A stretch of 64,000 nucleotides of DNA from Bradyrhizobium sp. U87765 SZCCT0048 (GCF_018131225.1 NZ_JAFCMM010000002.1:806001-870000), one strand, 5' to 3'. Positions 8,444 through 17,129 are shown, counted from the first letter of the stretch. A program made the numbers and translations. The notes: generated from the letters alone by a model not told the origin.

Positions 8444-8965
8444 TCAGAACTTCGACAGCTTGTCGAGCATGCCCAGCAACGCGCTGCGGCCGTCCTCGCC
8501 GAGCAGCGCGTTGAGCCGCGCCTCGTGCTTGGTCGCCACCAGGCGCTTGGCGCGCGCCAGCACCGAGCGGCCCTTGTCCGTCAGCATGACGATGTGCGAG
8601 CGGCGATCCTGCGTCGAGCGCACGCGCACGCACAGCTCGCGGCTTTCCAGCCCGTCGAGCATGGCGACGAAATTCGGCCGCAGAATTCCCAGCGTGGTGG
8701 CAATTTCGGTCTGGTTGCGCCCTGGATTGTGCTCCAGCAGCACCAGCACCGAGAACTGTGCCGGCGTGAGCTGCAACGGCTCGACGCAGCGGATGAAGTC
8801 CTCGAAGATCCGCAGCTGCGCGCGCTTGAACACATAGCCCAGCAGTTCGGAGAGTTCGCCGAGCTGCAACGGCGCGCTGTCCGCGACAGCCGCGCCCTGC
8901 GGCGTCTCGGCAGCCTTGGAGCGTGCGCGAGGTGCACGGGAAACGGCAGATCTGGTGGCGGCCAT
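8444..8965 (-). CDS. couR: MarR-family transcriptional repressor, CouR-like
   Basis: 173 residues. A disordered basic N-terminus (about 1-30) precedes a MarR winged-helix domain: LTPAQFSVLVLLEHNPG, then recognition region NQTEIATTLGILRPNFVAML, then the wing VRSTQDRRSHIVMLTDKG near residues 110-135. In R. palustris, CouR is a MarR repressor of p-coumarate catabolism released by p-coumaroyl-CoA. This gene sits next to a CouPSTU-like transporter and a CouA/CouB-like pair, matching that locus, which is why I use the name. It is divergent from the transporter; an AT-rich inverted repeat lies between them and may be its own operator. Not proven to be the orthologue. Confidence 0.8.
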   Translation of the reverse strand: MAATRSAVSRAPRARSKAAETPQGAAVADSAPLQLGELSELLGYVFKRAQLRIFEDFIRCVEPLQLTPAQFSVLVLLEHNPGRNQTEIATTLGILRPNFVAMLDGLESRELCVRVRSTQDRRSHIVMLTDKGRSVLARAKRLVATKHEARLNALLGEDGRSALLGMLDKLSKF

Positions 8966-9122
8966 TGTTCAACAAGCCCGTGTGTCAAAAAGCCCGAGGT
9001 GCCCCGGCCGTCCGCAAGGCGGACCAGCCGAAGGTGTGACTTGCGGCGATATCGGCTTCGGTCGAAAACCTGTGCCGGCGGTTGCGGTTCATGCGGTCAC
9101 GCGCGAGCCGAAGCCGCTTGAG

Positions 9123-9137
9123 ATTATAACTTATAAT
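9123..9137. promoter_or_regulatory. AT-rich inverted repeat in divergent couR/transporter control region
   Basis: Perfect palindrome ATTATAA-C-TTATAAT. It places a TATAAT on the plus strand (9132-9137) and another on the minus strand (9123-9128), so one site could cover -10 elements of both divergent genes. A second pair of arms, ATAAC (9126-9130) and GTTAT (9139-9143), partly overlaps it. The surrounding DNA is GC-rich, so the AT content is conspicuous. A MarR-type operator is the natural reading; which protein binds is inference. Confidence 0.5.
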
Positions 9138-9240
9138 TGTTATGAGCTATATCAAATAGCGAGGGCAGGCGACAACTGCTCACAACCTTGATCTGTGGCG
9201 GTCGGCGGGGCCTGAGCCTCGCCAGGGGGGATACGCGACC

Positions 9241-10281
9241 TTGAATACCACGATCCTGCTGTTCCTGCTTCAGGACGGCATCACCAACGGCGCGATCTAT
9301 GCGCTGCTGGGCCTCGGCCTGGTGCTGGTGTTTGCCGTGACCCGGGTCATCCTGATCCCGCAGGGCGAATTCATCACCTATGGCGCCCTGACCTATGCGG
9401 CCTTGTGCGCCGGCAAGATGCCGGGCACCGCCCGCCTCGCCGTCGTCATGGGCATCGTCGCCTTTGCCTTCGACCTGTTCGTCGCCCGGCGCGCGCTGCA
9501 GATGCGGCGGATCGTCCGTTCGCTCGTCGTCAATGTCGCTCTGCCGGTGGCGATCCTGGGACTGACCGCCTTCGTCGCCGGCCATTCCGGCAACCTCATC
9601 GTCAACTTCCTGCTGTCGCTGGTGATCGTCGCGCCGATCGGCCTCTACCTCTACCGCATCGCCTATCAGCCGATCGCCCACGCCTCGGTGCTGGTGCTGC
9701 TGATCGCCTCGGTCGGCGTCCATCTGGCGATGCAGGGCCTTGGCCTCGTATTCTTTGGCGCCGAAGGTCTGCGCGCGCCGCCGATCTCGGACCTCGCTTT
9801 CGGCCTCGGCCCGATGCGCATCACCGGCCAGAACGTCGCTGTCTATGGCATCGCGCTGGCGCTGATCGTCGCGCTGTGGCTGTTCTTCGGCTACACGCTG
9901 TACGGCAAGGCGCTGCGCGCCACCGCTGTCAACCGCCTCGGCGCCCGCCTCGTCGGCATCCGCACCACGCTGTCCGGGCAAGCCGCGTTCCTGCTCGCCG
10001 CGGTGATCGGCGCCGTCTCCGGCGCGCTGATCGTGCCGATGACCACGATCTACTACGACAGCGGCTTCCTGATCGGCCTCAAGGGCTTCGTCGCCGCCAT
10101 CATCGGCGGCCTCGGCAGCTACCCGATCACGGCCATCGCCGCGCTGGTGGTCGGCATCGTCGAGGCGATGTCGTCGTTCTACGCCAGCGACTACAAGGAG
10201 GTCATCGTCTTCACGCTGATCATACCGGTCCTGTTCGTGCGCTCGCTGTCCGCGCCCGCCGTCGAAGAAGAAAAGGACTGA
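9241..10281 (+). CDS. ABC transporter permease, LivH-like, CouPSTU-type phenylpropanoid importer
   Basis: 346 residues, multi-spanning inner-membrane protein. It begins with DGITNGAIYALLGLGLVLVFAVTRVI, the LivH-type first helix, and is longer than a standard LivH by an inserted hydrophobic region (about residues 60-130). The start is TTG at 9241, supported by a GGGGGG-type ribosome binding site at about 9223-9229; no in-frame ATG exists nearby. Together with the next two genes and the binding protein at 12.99-14.14 kb, the gene set matches the R. palustris CouPSTU transporter of p-coumarate, ferulate and related acids. I do not assign the individual S/T/U letter. Confidence 0.82.
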   Translation: MNTTILLFLLQDGITNGAIYALLGLGLVLVFAVTRVILIPQGEFITYGALTYAALCAGKMPGTARLAVVMGIVAFAFDLFVARRALQMRRIVRSLVVNVALPVAILGLTAFVAGHSGNLIVNFLLSLVIVAPIGLYLYRIAYQPIAHASVLVLLIASVGVHLAMQGLGLVFFGAEGLRAPPISDLAFGLGPMRITGQNVAVYGIALALIVALWLFFGYTLYGKALRATAVNRLGARLVGIRTTLSGQAAFLLAAVIGAVSGALIVPMTTIYYDSGFLIGLKGFVAAIIGGLGSYPITAIAALVVGIVEAMSSFYASDYKEVIVFTLIIPVLFVRSLSAPAVEEEKD

Positions 10282-10284
10282 GCC

Positions 10285-12054
10285 ATGACCCAGCGATGGC
10301 CCATACTCGTGTTCGCGCTGGTGCTGGCGGTGATCCCGCTGGTGCCTGGCATGCCGCCGTTCTGGATCGTGCTGCTCGACAACATCGGCCTCGCCGCGCT
10401 GGTGGCGATGGGGCTGGTGCTGCTGACCGGCGTCGGCGGCCTCACCTCGTTCGGCCAGGCCGCGTTCTGCGGTTTCGGCGCCTACACCACCGCCGTGCTG
10501 ACCACCGCGTACGGCCTGTCGCCATGGCTGACCTTGCCGCTGTCGCTGCTGGTCGCGGGCCTTGCCGCGGTGCTGCTCGGGCTGATCACGGTGCGGCTGT
10601 CAGGCCACTATCTGCCGCTCGGCACCATCGCCTGGGGCCTCAGCCTGTTCTACCTCTTCAGCAAGCTTGAGTTTCTCGGCCGCAACGACGGTATTTCCAG
10701 CATCCCGCCGCTGTCGATTGGCTCGCTGCAGATGATGAGCGCGGACTCGATCTATTACGTGATCTGGGCCGGCGTGCTGATCAGCGGCCTGCTGACGCTG
10801 AACCTCCTGGACTCGCGCACCGGCCGCGCCATCCGCGCGCTGCGCCGCGGCCATGTCGCCGCGGAGGCCTTCGGCGTGGAGACCGCGCGCGCCAAGCTGC
10901 TGGTGTTCATCTATGCCGCGGTGCTGGCCGGCCTGTCCGGCTGGCTTTACGCCCATTTCCTGCGCGCGGTGAATCCGACGCCGTTCGGCGCCCAGGCCGG
11001 CATTGAATACCTTTTCATCGCCGTGGTCGGCGGCGCCGGCCATGTCTGGGGCGCCGTGCTCGGCGCCGGCATCGTCGTCATCCTCAAGGAAGTGCTGCAG
11101 AGCTACCTGCCCTTCGTGTTCGGCGAAGGCCAACTCGAAACCGTCGTGTTCGGCATGCTGCTGGTGACGCTGCTGCAGATCGCGCCCGGCGGCATGTGGC
11201 CGCGCCTCGCCGCGCTGTGGCCGGCGAAGGGCGGCGCAGGCCAGCGCCCTGCGCCGGCCGGCGCGCTGCCAGGACGCCCGCCTGCGGACGACAACGGCGC
11301 GACGCTGCTGCGCCTCGAGGGCGCCCGCAAGCAGTTCGGCGGCGTCATCGCGGTCAACAACGTCTCGTTCGAGGTGCACGGCAAGGAAATCGTCGCGCTG
11401 ATCGGCCCCAACGGCGCCGGGAAGAGCACCACCTTCAACCTCATCACCGGCGTGCTGTCGGCGACCGCCGGCAAGATCTCGCTGTTCGGCAAGCCGATCA
11501 TCAACACCCGGCCGCAGGACATCGTCCGCCGCGGCGTCGCCCGCACCTTCCAGCACGTCAAGCTGGTGCCGGACATGACGGTGCTGGAGAACGTCGCGAT
11601 CGGCGCCCATCTGCGCGGGCGCTCCGGCGCCGTCGCCAGCATGCTGCGGTTCGACCGCGGCGACGAGGCGAAGCTGATGGCGGAAGCCGCACGGCAGATC
11701 GAGCGCGTCGGCCTTGGCGAGCAGATGCACCACCTCGCCGGCAGCCTTGCGCTCGGGCAGCAGCGCATTGTCGAGATCGCCCGCGCCTTGTGCGTCGATC
11801 CGATCCTGCTGCTGCTCGACGAGCCGGCCGCGGGCCTGCGCCACAAGGAAAAGCAGCAGCTCGCCGAACTGCTGCGGCAGCTGCGGGCCGAAGGCATGTC
11901 GGTGTTGCTGGTGGAGCACGATATGGGCTTCGTCATGAACCTTGCCGACCGCATCGTAGTTCTGGATTTCGGCACCAAGATCGCCGAAGGCCTGCCCGCC
12001 GAGATCAAGACCAACCCTGACGTCATCAAGGCCTACCTCGGAGGCGTCGCATGA
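10285..12054 (+). CDS. Fused LivM-type permease and LivG-type ATPase, CouPSTU-type importer
   Basis: 589 residues with two domains. Residues 1 to about 320 are a LivM-type permease (LTGVGGLTSFGQAAFCGFGAYTT near 45-70; DSRTGRAIRALRRGHVAAEAFGV near 175-197). After a Pro/Ala/Gly-rich linker (about 320-340, RPAPAGALPGRPPAD) comes a complete LivG ATPase: Walker A GPNGAGKSTTFN near 373, LivG-type signature LALGQQRIVEIARAL near 490, Walker B ILLLLDEPAAGL near 511. Such permease-ATPase fusions occur in LIV-type transporters of this family. It starts three bases after the first permease gene and overlaps the next ATPase by four bases (ATGA). Confidence 0.88.
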   Translation: MTQRWPILVFALVLAVIPLVPGMPPFWIVLLDNIGLAALVAMGLVLLTGVGGLTSFGQAAFCGFGAYTTAVLTTAYGLSPWLTLPLSLLVAGLAAVLLGLITVRLSGHYLPLGTIAWGLSLFYLFSKLEFLGRNDGISSIPPLSIGSLQMMSADSIYYVIWAGVLISGLLTLNLLDSRTGRAIRALRRGHVAAEAFGVETARAKLLVFIYAAVLAGLSGWLYAHFLRAVNPTPFGAQAGIEYLFIAVVGGAGHVWGAVLGAGIVVILKEVLQSYLPFVFGEGQLETVVFGMLLVTLLQIAPGGMWPRLAALWPAKGGAGQRPAPAGALPGRPPADDNGATLLRLEGARKQFGGVIAVNNVSFEVHGKEIVALIGPNGAGKSTTFNLITGVLSATAGKISLFGKPIINTRPQDIVRRGVARTFQHVKLVPDMTVLENVAIGAHLRGRSGAVASMLRFDRGDEAKLMAEAARQIERVGLGEQMHHLAGSLALGQQRIVEIARALCVDPILLLLDEPAAGLRHKEKQQLAELLRQLRAEGMSVLLVEHDMGFVMNLADRIVVLDFGTKIAEGLPAEIKTNPDVIKAYLGGVA

Positions 12055-12779
12055 CCGCGCTGCTCACCGTCAACGACGCCCACGTCTCCTACGGTAAGGT
12101 CGAGGCCGTCCGCTCGGTCTCGCTCGAGGTTCGCGCCGGCGAGATCGTCACGATCGTCGGCGCCAACGGCGCCGGCAAGACCACGCTGCTGAACGCGATC
12201 ATGGGCATCCTGCCGCTGCACGGCGCGGTTGCCTTCGCCGGCACCGATCTCGGCCCCCTCGACATCGAGGACCGCGTGTCGGCGGGCCTGTCGCTGGTGC
12301 CGGAGCATCGCGAGCTGTTCGCCACCATGTCGGTCGAGGAGAACCTGCAGCTCGGCGCCTTCCGCAACGCCGCCGCCGCGGCGCGTTCGTTCGAGCGTGT
12401 CTACGGACTGTTTCCGCGACTGCTGGAGCGCCGCGCCCAGCTCGCCGGCACGCTGTCCGGCGGCGAACAACAGATGCTGGCCATGGGTCGCGCGCTGATG
12501 GGCCAGCCGAAGCTGCTGATGCTGGACGAGCCGAGCCTCGGCCTCGCTCCGCGCATCGTCGCCGACATCTTCAAGATCGTCGGCGAGCTCAAGCAGGCCG
12601 GCGTCGCCGTGCTGCTGGTCGAGCAGAATGCCCAGGCTGCGCTGCAAATCGCCGACCGCGCCTATGTCATGGAGCTCGGCGAGTTCGTGCTCAGCGGCGC
12701 GGCGAAGGACATCGCCGCCGACCAGCGCGTCATCGCGAGCTATCTCGGCTTCCAGCACGAGGAAGCCGCGGCGTCCTGA
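12051..12779 (+). CDS. ABC transporter ATPase, LivF-like, CouPSTU-type importer
   Basis: 242 residues. Walker A GANGAGKTTLLNA near 35-47, signature LSGGEQQMLAMGRALM near 135-150, Walker B LLMLDEPSLGLAP near 156-168, then the LivF-type LLVEQNAQAALQIADRAYVMELG. The ATG overlaps the stop of the fused permease-ATPase gene, so the three transporter genes form one coupled operon reading away from couR. The periplasmic partner is probably the binding protein encoded on the opposite strand 210 bases downstream. Confidence 0.9.
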   Translation: MTALLTVNDAHVSYGKVEAVRSVSLEVRAGEIVTIVGANGAGKTTLLNAIMGILPLHGAVAFAGTDLGPLDIEDRVSAGLSLVPEHRELFATMSVEENLQLGAFRNAAAAARSFERVYGLFPRLLERRAQLAGTLSGGEQQMLAMGRALMGQPKLLMLDEPSLGLAPRIVADIFKIVGELKQAGVAVLLVEQNAQAALQIADRAYVMELGEFVLSGAAKDIAADQRVIASYLGFQHEEAAAS

Positions 12780-12805
12780 GGTCTGCCGCAGACCCGACAC
12801 AACCC

Positions 12806-12920
12806 CTCATCCTGAGGAGCGGCCACATGGCCGCGTCTCGAAGGATGAGTGAGGCCCGAGAGCCATACCAATCCGGGCCTCATGGTTCGAAACGCGCGTG
12901 CCGCGCTCCTCTCCATGAGG
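12806..12920. repeat. Palindromic intergenic repeat element (REP-like, Bradyrhizobiaceae type)
   Basis: A compound of nested inverted repeats. Outer arms CTCATCCT (12806-12813) and AGGATGAG (12842-12849) enclose GCGGCCA/TGGCCGC (12819-12825, 12828-12834). TGAGGCCCG (12850-12858) pairs with CGGGCCTCA (12874-12882). CCTCATGG (12878-12885) pairs with CCATGAGG (12913-12920). The half-sites 'cctcatcctgaggagc' and 'gtctcgaaggatga' are familiar as a multi-copy intergenic repeat in Bradyrhizobium and Rhodopseudomonas genomes. No coding capacity. Here it separates two convergent transcription units. Confidence 0.7.
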
Positions 12921-12932
12921 AGCTGACAGCAA

Positions 12933-12964
12933 AACGGGGCCGCTCCCGAAGGAACGGCCCCGTT
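12933..12964. terminator. Bidirectional terminator between transporter operon and binding-protein gene
   Basis: Ten-base-pair stem AACGGGGCCG (12933-12942) with CGGCCCCGTT (12955-12964) and a 12-base loop. Read on the minus strand it is followed by TTTTG, a good intrinsic terminator for the binding-protein gene; on the plus strand it is followed by CGCTTTTC. Confidence 0.7.
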
Positions 12965-12990
12965 CGCTTTTCAGCATGGTGATCGGATCG

Positions 12991-14142
12991 TCAGTTGATG
13001 ACGACGTACTTGCCGTCCTTGACCGTCAGCAGGATGCGCGAACGGTCATCGAGGCCGTAGCGATCCTTCTCGGTGAAGTTGTAGACGCCCTGGCTCGCGG
13101 CCAGCTCTTTCTCCGACAGCAGTGCCTTGCGGATCGCCTCGCGGAACTCCTGCGTGCCGGGCTTCGCTTCCTTGAGCGCGACCGGGATCACACGCTTGAG
13201 AATCTCGAAAGCATCGTAGGAGTGACCGGCGAACTGGCTGCGGCTGTTTGGACCGTACTTCGCTTCATAGGCAGTATTGAGCGCGAGGCCCGGCTTCTTG
13301 GTCAGCGCGCTGTCCGGCTGGCCTTCCGGCGCCATCACCGGCCCGGACGACATGATCACGCCTTCCGCCGCCTTGCCGGCGATGCGGATGAAATCCATGC
13401 TGGCCGCGCCGTGGGTCTGATAGATCAGGCCCTTGTAACCACGCTCGCGCAGCGTGGTCTGCGGCAGCGCCGCGGCGGTCCCGGATGCGCCGACCAGGAT
13501 AGCGTCGGGATTGGCAGCCAGCAGCTTCAGCACCTGGCCGGTGACAGAGGTGTCGGGCCGGGCGAAACGCTCTTCCGCCACGATCTGCAGGCCGAGCGGA
13601 CCACCCTGCGCCTTGAGATCGTTGAACCAGAGATCGCCGTAGGAGTCGGAGTAGCCGATGTAGCCGACCGTCTTGATGTTATTCTTCTTCATGTGATCAT
13701 AGAGCACCTTGCCCATGATCGGGATCGGCTGCGGCATGTCGACCGACCACTTCTCGCGGGCCGGCGTGAACGGGAACGGCGCGAGGCCGAAATGCGGCAC
13801 ACCGGCTTCGTTGGCGACCGTCGAAACCGCGATGGTCGGCGGCGTGGTGGCCGAGCCCATGATCACGTCCGCCTTCGCCTCGGTGACGAAGCGGCGCGCG
13901 TTGGTGGTGGCGTTGGTCGGATCACCCGCGTCGTCGAGCACGATCACCTTGAGCTTGACCCCGCCGATCTCCGTCGGCACGAACTCGAGCGCATTGCGCT
14001 CGGGAATGCCCAGCGCCGCCGCCGGCCCGGTGGTCGACGTGGTGATGCCGATGACGATTTCGTTGCTCTGCGCCGCGGCGGGCGCCGCGAGCCCCGGCAA
14101 CGCCAGCAAGGCCGCCGCCATGGGGACGATCAGTCTGTTCAT
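12991..14142 (-). CDS. couP: Periplasmic binding protein of LIV type, CouP-like (p-coumarate/phenylpropanoid binding)
   Basis: 383 residues with a signal peptide (LIVPMAAALLALPGLAAPAAAQ; cleavage plausible after AAA-Q near 24). The mature Peripla_BP_6 domain starts NEIVIGITTSTTGPAAALG and includes the ligand-pocket stretches MGSATTPPTIAVS and GYIGYSDSYGDLWF. ATG has GGGAGGAC about six bases upstream on the minus strand. Encoded downstream of the couA/couB-like genes on the same strand (198-base gap) and convergent to the permease/ATPase operon; this matches the separated couP arrangement in R. palustris, whose CouP binds cinnamic acid derivatives. Ligand here is inferred from context. Confidence 0.82.
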   Translation of the reverse strand: MNRLIVPMAAALLALPGLAAPAAAQSNEIVIGITTSTTGPAAALGIPERNALEFVPTEIGGVKLKVIVLDDAGDPTNATTNARRFVTEAKADVIMGSATTPPTIAVSTVANEAGVPHFGLAPFPFTPAREKWSVDMPQPIPIMGKVLYDHMKKNNIKTVGYIGYSDSYGDLWFNDLKAQGGPLGLQIVAEERFARPDTSVTGQVLKLLAANPDAILVGASGTAAALPQTTLRERGYKGLIYQTHGAASMDFIRIAGKAAEGVIMSSGPVMAPEGQPDSALTKKPGLALNTAYEAKYGPNSRSQFAGHSYDAFEILKRVIPVALKEAKPGTQEFREAIRKALLSEKELAASQGVYNFTEKDRYGLDDRSRILLTVKDGKYVVIN

Positions 14143-14340
14143 CTAAGTCCTCCCTTCGATCGGTTTGTTTTAGTTTAGTCCAGGCTACCCGGCGCGCGCG
14201 AGATTTTCGTCACGCGTCGCCTCAAACTTTCGTCGCTGGTGCGACCGACTTGCCGATGCTTTGAGCACGATTCCAAGGGCCGCGCGAGGGCCTGTTTCGC
14301 CGCATCCCTCGGGCGACACGGCGGTGTGCGCTGCACCCGC

Positions 14341-16221
14341 CTAGCCGTCGCCGAGCACGATGGCATGGCACGACACCGGGTCGCTGTAGAGCTGCTCGAC
14401 GAGATCGGCGCGGTGCTCGAGCACCGCGCGCTGGTTGACCGAGCCCTTGTCGGTGACCTCGCTGTTGTCGATCGACAGGGGCGTGCCAAGCAGCACCGCC
14501 CGGGCGATCCGCGTCGAGGAGCCGGTCGAGGTCTCCGCCAGCGCGGCGAGGCGCGAGCGAAACGCGGCCTGCACCTGCGGATCGGCGGCCGCGGCAGCGA
14601 GATCATGCGGCGGCAGCGCCGGATTGATGGCGCGGCAGCCATCGAGATCGAGGATCGCCAGTGCGCCGAGCTGGTCGCGGTTGATGCCGGTGATCACGAC
14701 ATCGCGCACCAGCGGCGCACAGGCGGCGACGAAGCGCGCCCGCAGCGGCCCGACGCTGACCCAGGTGCCACTGCCGAGCTTGAAATCCTCGGTGATGCGG
14801 CCATCGAAATCGAAACCCGCGGTGAGATCCTGCGGATCGACCGGTTTCAGCGCATCGCCAAACTTGTAGAAGCCTTCCTCGTCGAACGCCTTCGCCGTCA
14901 TCGTCGGCTCGCGCCAGTAGCCCGGCATCACGTTGGGGCCGCGGGCGCGGACCTCGAGCTTGCCATTGTCCGGCACCAGCTTGGCCTCGTTGCCCGGCAC
15001 GGGCAGGCCGACATGGCCGGAGCGGCTGGTTTCGGGTGTGACGCACATGAAGAACGGCGCGGTCTCGGTGGCGCCCAGCCCGGTCAGCATCGGCACGCGC
15101 CAGCCGGTCGCCTCCACCGCCACCTCGTCCAGCGCATTCCAGACATGGGCCGACAGCGCCGCGCCGGAGAAGAACATCGCATGCAGGCGGCTGAAGAACT
15201 TCGAACGCAGTGCCTTGTCCTCACGGAAGTACGGCAGCAGCGATTCATAGCCTTTCGGCACGTTGAAATAGACCGTCGGCGCGATCTCCCTGAGGTTGCG
15301 CACCGTTTCGGCGATGCCCGCCGGCGTCGGCTTGCCCTCGTCGAGATACATCGAGCCGCCGTTGAACAGCGTCAGGCCGATGTTGTGGTTGCCGCCGAAG
15401 GTATGATTCCACGGCAGCCAGTCGACGATCACCGGCGGCTCGTCCTTGAGGAAGGCGAGCGTATCGCCCAGCATCACCTGATTGGCGCAGATCATGCGCT
15501 GGGTGTTGATGACCGCCTTGGGCTTGCCGGTCGATCCCGACGTCAGCAGGAACTTGGTGATGGTGTCCGGCCCGACCGCATCATGGGCCTCATCGAGGCG
15601 GCGATGCTCCGACGTCGTCAACAGGTCGGCCAGCGACGTCACGGTGCGCCCGGGAATGTCGCCGCGGCTCACGACGATTTCCGTGGCATCCGGCACATTG
15701 GCGACGATCGCATCGGCAAACAGCGCCGCGTCGTCGGCGAAGACGAGGCCCGGCGTCAGTAGGCCCATGACATAGGCAAGCTTGCTGTAGTCCTTCGACA
15801 CCAGCGAATAGGGCGGCGACACCGGACAGACCGGCACGCCGGCGTAGTAAGCGCCGAACGCCATCAAGGCGTGATCAACCGAATTGCCCGACAGGATGAT
15901 CAGCGGTCGCTCCGCCGACAGGCCGCGCGCCAGCAGCGCCGAGGCGATGGCCCGGCTGGATTCAAGCAGTTGCGCGTAGGTCACCTCGCGCCAGCCGCCG
16001 CCGGGCGCACGCTCCGCCATGAACACGCGGTGCGGCGCGTGGTTCGCCCAGAAATGCAGCTTGTCGGTCAGCCGGCGCGGAAAATCGCCGAGACCGGCCG
16101 TCGGGCGCAGGTAGATCGTGCCGTCGTCGCGGCGATCGATCGACACCGTCGGCCGGCCGAACGAAATGGGGCGCAATGGCGCGCCGGTGGAAGAGGATTT
16201 GTCGAGAGCCGCCGCGGACAT
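14341..16221 (-). CDS. couB: Feruloyl/p-coumaroyl-CoA ligase-type AMP-forming enzyme, CouB-like
   Basis: 626 residues, ANL superfamily, feruloyl-CoA-synthase subgroup. Adenylation motif A3 LTSGSTGKPKAV at about 220-231, VIVDWLPWNHTFGG near 260-273, GLGATETAP near 375, and acyl-adenylate motif DGRITEDFKLGSGTWVS near 485-501, where the FKLSSG-like loop carries the FCS signature. It activates a hydroxycinnamate to its CoA thioester with ATP. ATG at 16221 is chosen; codons upstream in frame lie in intergenic DNA. Follows the crotonase gene by 19 bases, as couA-couB do. Exact substrate not shown by sequence; a paralogue is encoded at 30.7-32.6 kb. Confidence 0.85.
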   Translation of the reverse strand: MSAAALDKSSSTGAPLRPISFGRPTVSIDRRDDGTIYLRPTAGLGDFPRRLTDKLHFWANHAPHRVFMAERAPGGGWREVTYAQLLESSRAIASALLARGLSAERPLIILSGNSVDHALMAFGAYYAGVPVCPVSPPYSLVSKDYSKLAYVMGLLTPGLVFADDAALFADAIVANVPDATEIVVSRGDIPGRTVTSLADLLTTSEHRRLDEAHDAVGPDTITKFLLTSGSTGKPKAVINTQRMICANQVMLGDTLAFLKDEPPVIVDWLPWNHTFGGNHNIGLTLFNGGSMYLDEGKPTPAGIAETVRNLREIAPTVYFNVPKGYESLLPYFREDKALRSKFFSRLHAMFFSGAALSAHVWNALDEVAVEATGWRVPMLTGLGATETAPFFMCVTPETSRSGHVGLPVPGNEAKLVPDNGKLEVRARGPNVMPGYWREPTMTAKAFDEEGFYKFGDALKPVDPQDLTAGFDFDGRITEDFKLGSGTWVSVGPLRARFVAACAPLVRDVVITGINRDQLGALAILDLDGCRAINPALPPHDLAAAAADPQVQAAFRSRLAALAETSTGSSTRIARAVLLGTPLSIDNSEVTDKGSVNQRAVLEHRADLVEQLYSDPVSCHAIVLGDG

Positions 16222-16240
16222 CGTATGGAACTTCCCGTCG

Positions 16241-17053
16241 TCAGGTGGGCTTGACCTTGGCCGTCTTGCGATCGAGGAAGGCGCGAATGCGCGCCTTGGC
16301 TTCCTTGTCGCCCTGCGCAACGGTCGCCATCAGCGATTCCATCAGCAGGCCGACCTGCGGATTGGCCTCCGCGATCATCGGCAGCGCCTGCAGCACCGCG
16401 AAATTGGTCAGCGGCGCGTTGCTGGCGACCTTGCCGGCGAGTTCGATCGCCTTGGCGAAGGCGCCGCCGTCTTCGGTGAGATACTGCGAGAAACCGAGCG
16501 GCACGCCCTCGACCGCGCTGTAGACGCGGCCCGTCAGCATCATGTCCGCCATCCGCGCCACGCCGACCAGGCGCGGCAGTCGCACCGATCCGCCGCCGCC
16601 GACGAAGATGCCGCGCTGGCCTTCCGGCAGGGCATAGTACGCGCTGGGCTCAGCGACGCGGATATGCGCGGCGCAAGCCAGTTCGAGCCCGCCGCCGATC
16701 ACCGCGCCCTTGAGCGCAGCAATCACCGGCACCCGCGCGAACTGGATCTTGTCGAACACGCGGTGCCACATCCGCGAATGGAGCAGACCTTCGGTGACGT
16801 CGCGCTCGGTCAGTTCGGAGAGGTCGAGCCCGGACGAGAAGTGTTCGCCGACGCCATGGATCACCACGGCGCGGACATCGTCGGCGATGTCGCTGAAGCA
16901 GGCCTCGAGCGCCAGCACCGTGCCGTCATTGAGCGCGTTGCGCTTGGCCGGGCGGTTCAGTCCCACCGTCAGGACGGCGCCATCGCGCGCGATGACCAGC
17001 GGCGAGGCATCGGAGGGGGAGCCTGCGGAGGCTCCGGAAGCGGCGTTTCCCAT
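16241..17053 (-). CDS. couA: Enoyl-CoA hydratase/crotonase-family enzyme, CouA-like
   Basis: 270 residues. Crotonase fold with LTVGLNRPAKRNALND (substrate/CoA site), HFSSGLDLSEL (first oxyanion-hole half, about 70-80), and VIGGGLELACAAHIRVAE (second half, about 113-130). A Glu lies in EGQRGIFVGGGGSVRLPR, where crotonases keep a catalytic acid. An Ala/Ser/Gly-rich 17-residue N-terminal extension precedes the domain. Acting with the adjacent CoA ligase it would hydrate (and possibly cleave) the hydroxycinnamoyl-CoA side chain to an aromatic aldehyde or acid, feeding 4-hydroxybenzoate to PobA. A sigma70-like promoter overlapped by a 23-base inverted repeat stands directly upstream. Confidence 0.82.
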   Translation of the reverse strand: MGNAASGASAGSPSDASPLVIARDGAVLTVGLNRPAKRNALNDGTVLALEACFSDIADDVRAVVIHGVGEHFSSGLDLSELTERDVTEGLLHSRMWHRVFDKIQFARVPVIAALKGAVIGGGLELACAAHIRVAEPSAYYALPEGQRGIFVGGGGSVRLPRLVGVARMADMMLTGRVYSAVEGVPLGFSQYLTEDGGAFAKAIELAGKVASNAPLTNFAVLQALPMIAEANPQVGLLMESLMATVAQGDKEAKARIRAFLDRKTAKVKPT

Positions 17054-17070
17054 GATTTCGTATCCGTTAG

Positions 17071-17107
17071 AATAGTTATGTTATATAACTATTTGGACAC
17101 GAGTCAA
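17071..17107 (-). promoter_or_regulatory. couAB-type promoter with overlapping 23-base inverted repeat operator
   Basis: On the minus strand a -35 TTGACT (17107-17102) and a -10 TATAAC (17085-17080) are separated by 16 bases. Over the -10 lies an inverted repeat with 9-base perfect arms AATAGTTAT (17071-17079) and ATAACTATT (17085-17093) and a 5-base centre; a smaller palindrome GTTATATAAC is nested inside (17080-17089). This placement suits a steric repressor, and CouR-like MarR encoded nearby is the obvious candidate. Transcription would start about 20 bases before the couA ATG. Confidence 0.65.
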
Positions 17108-17129
17108 CCGCCCGCCTCCCCTGGCTCCC

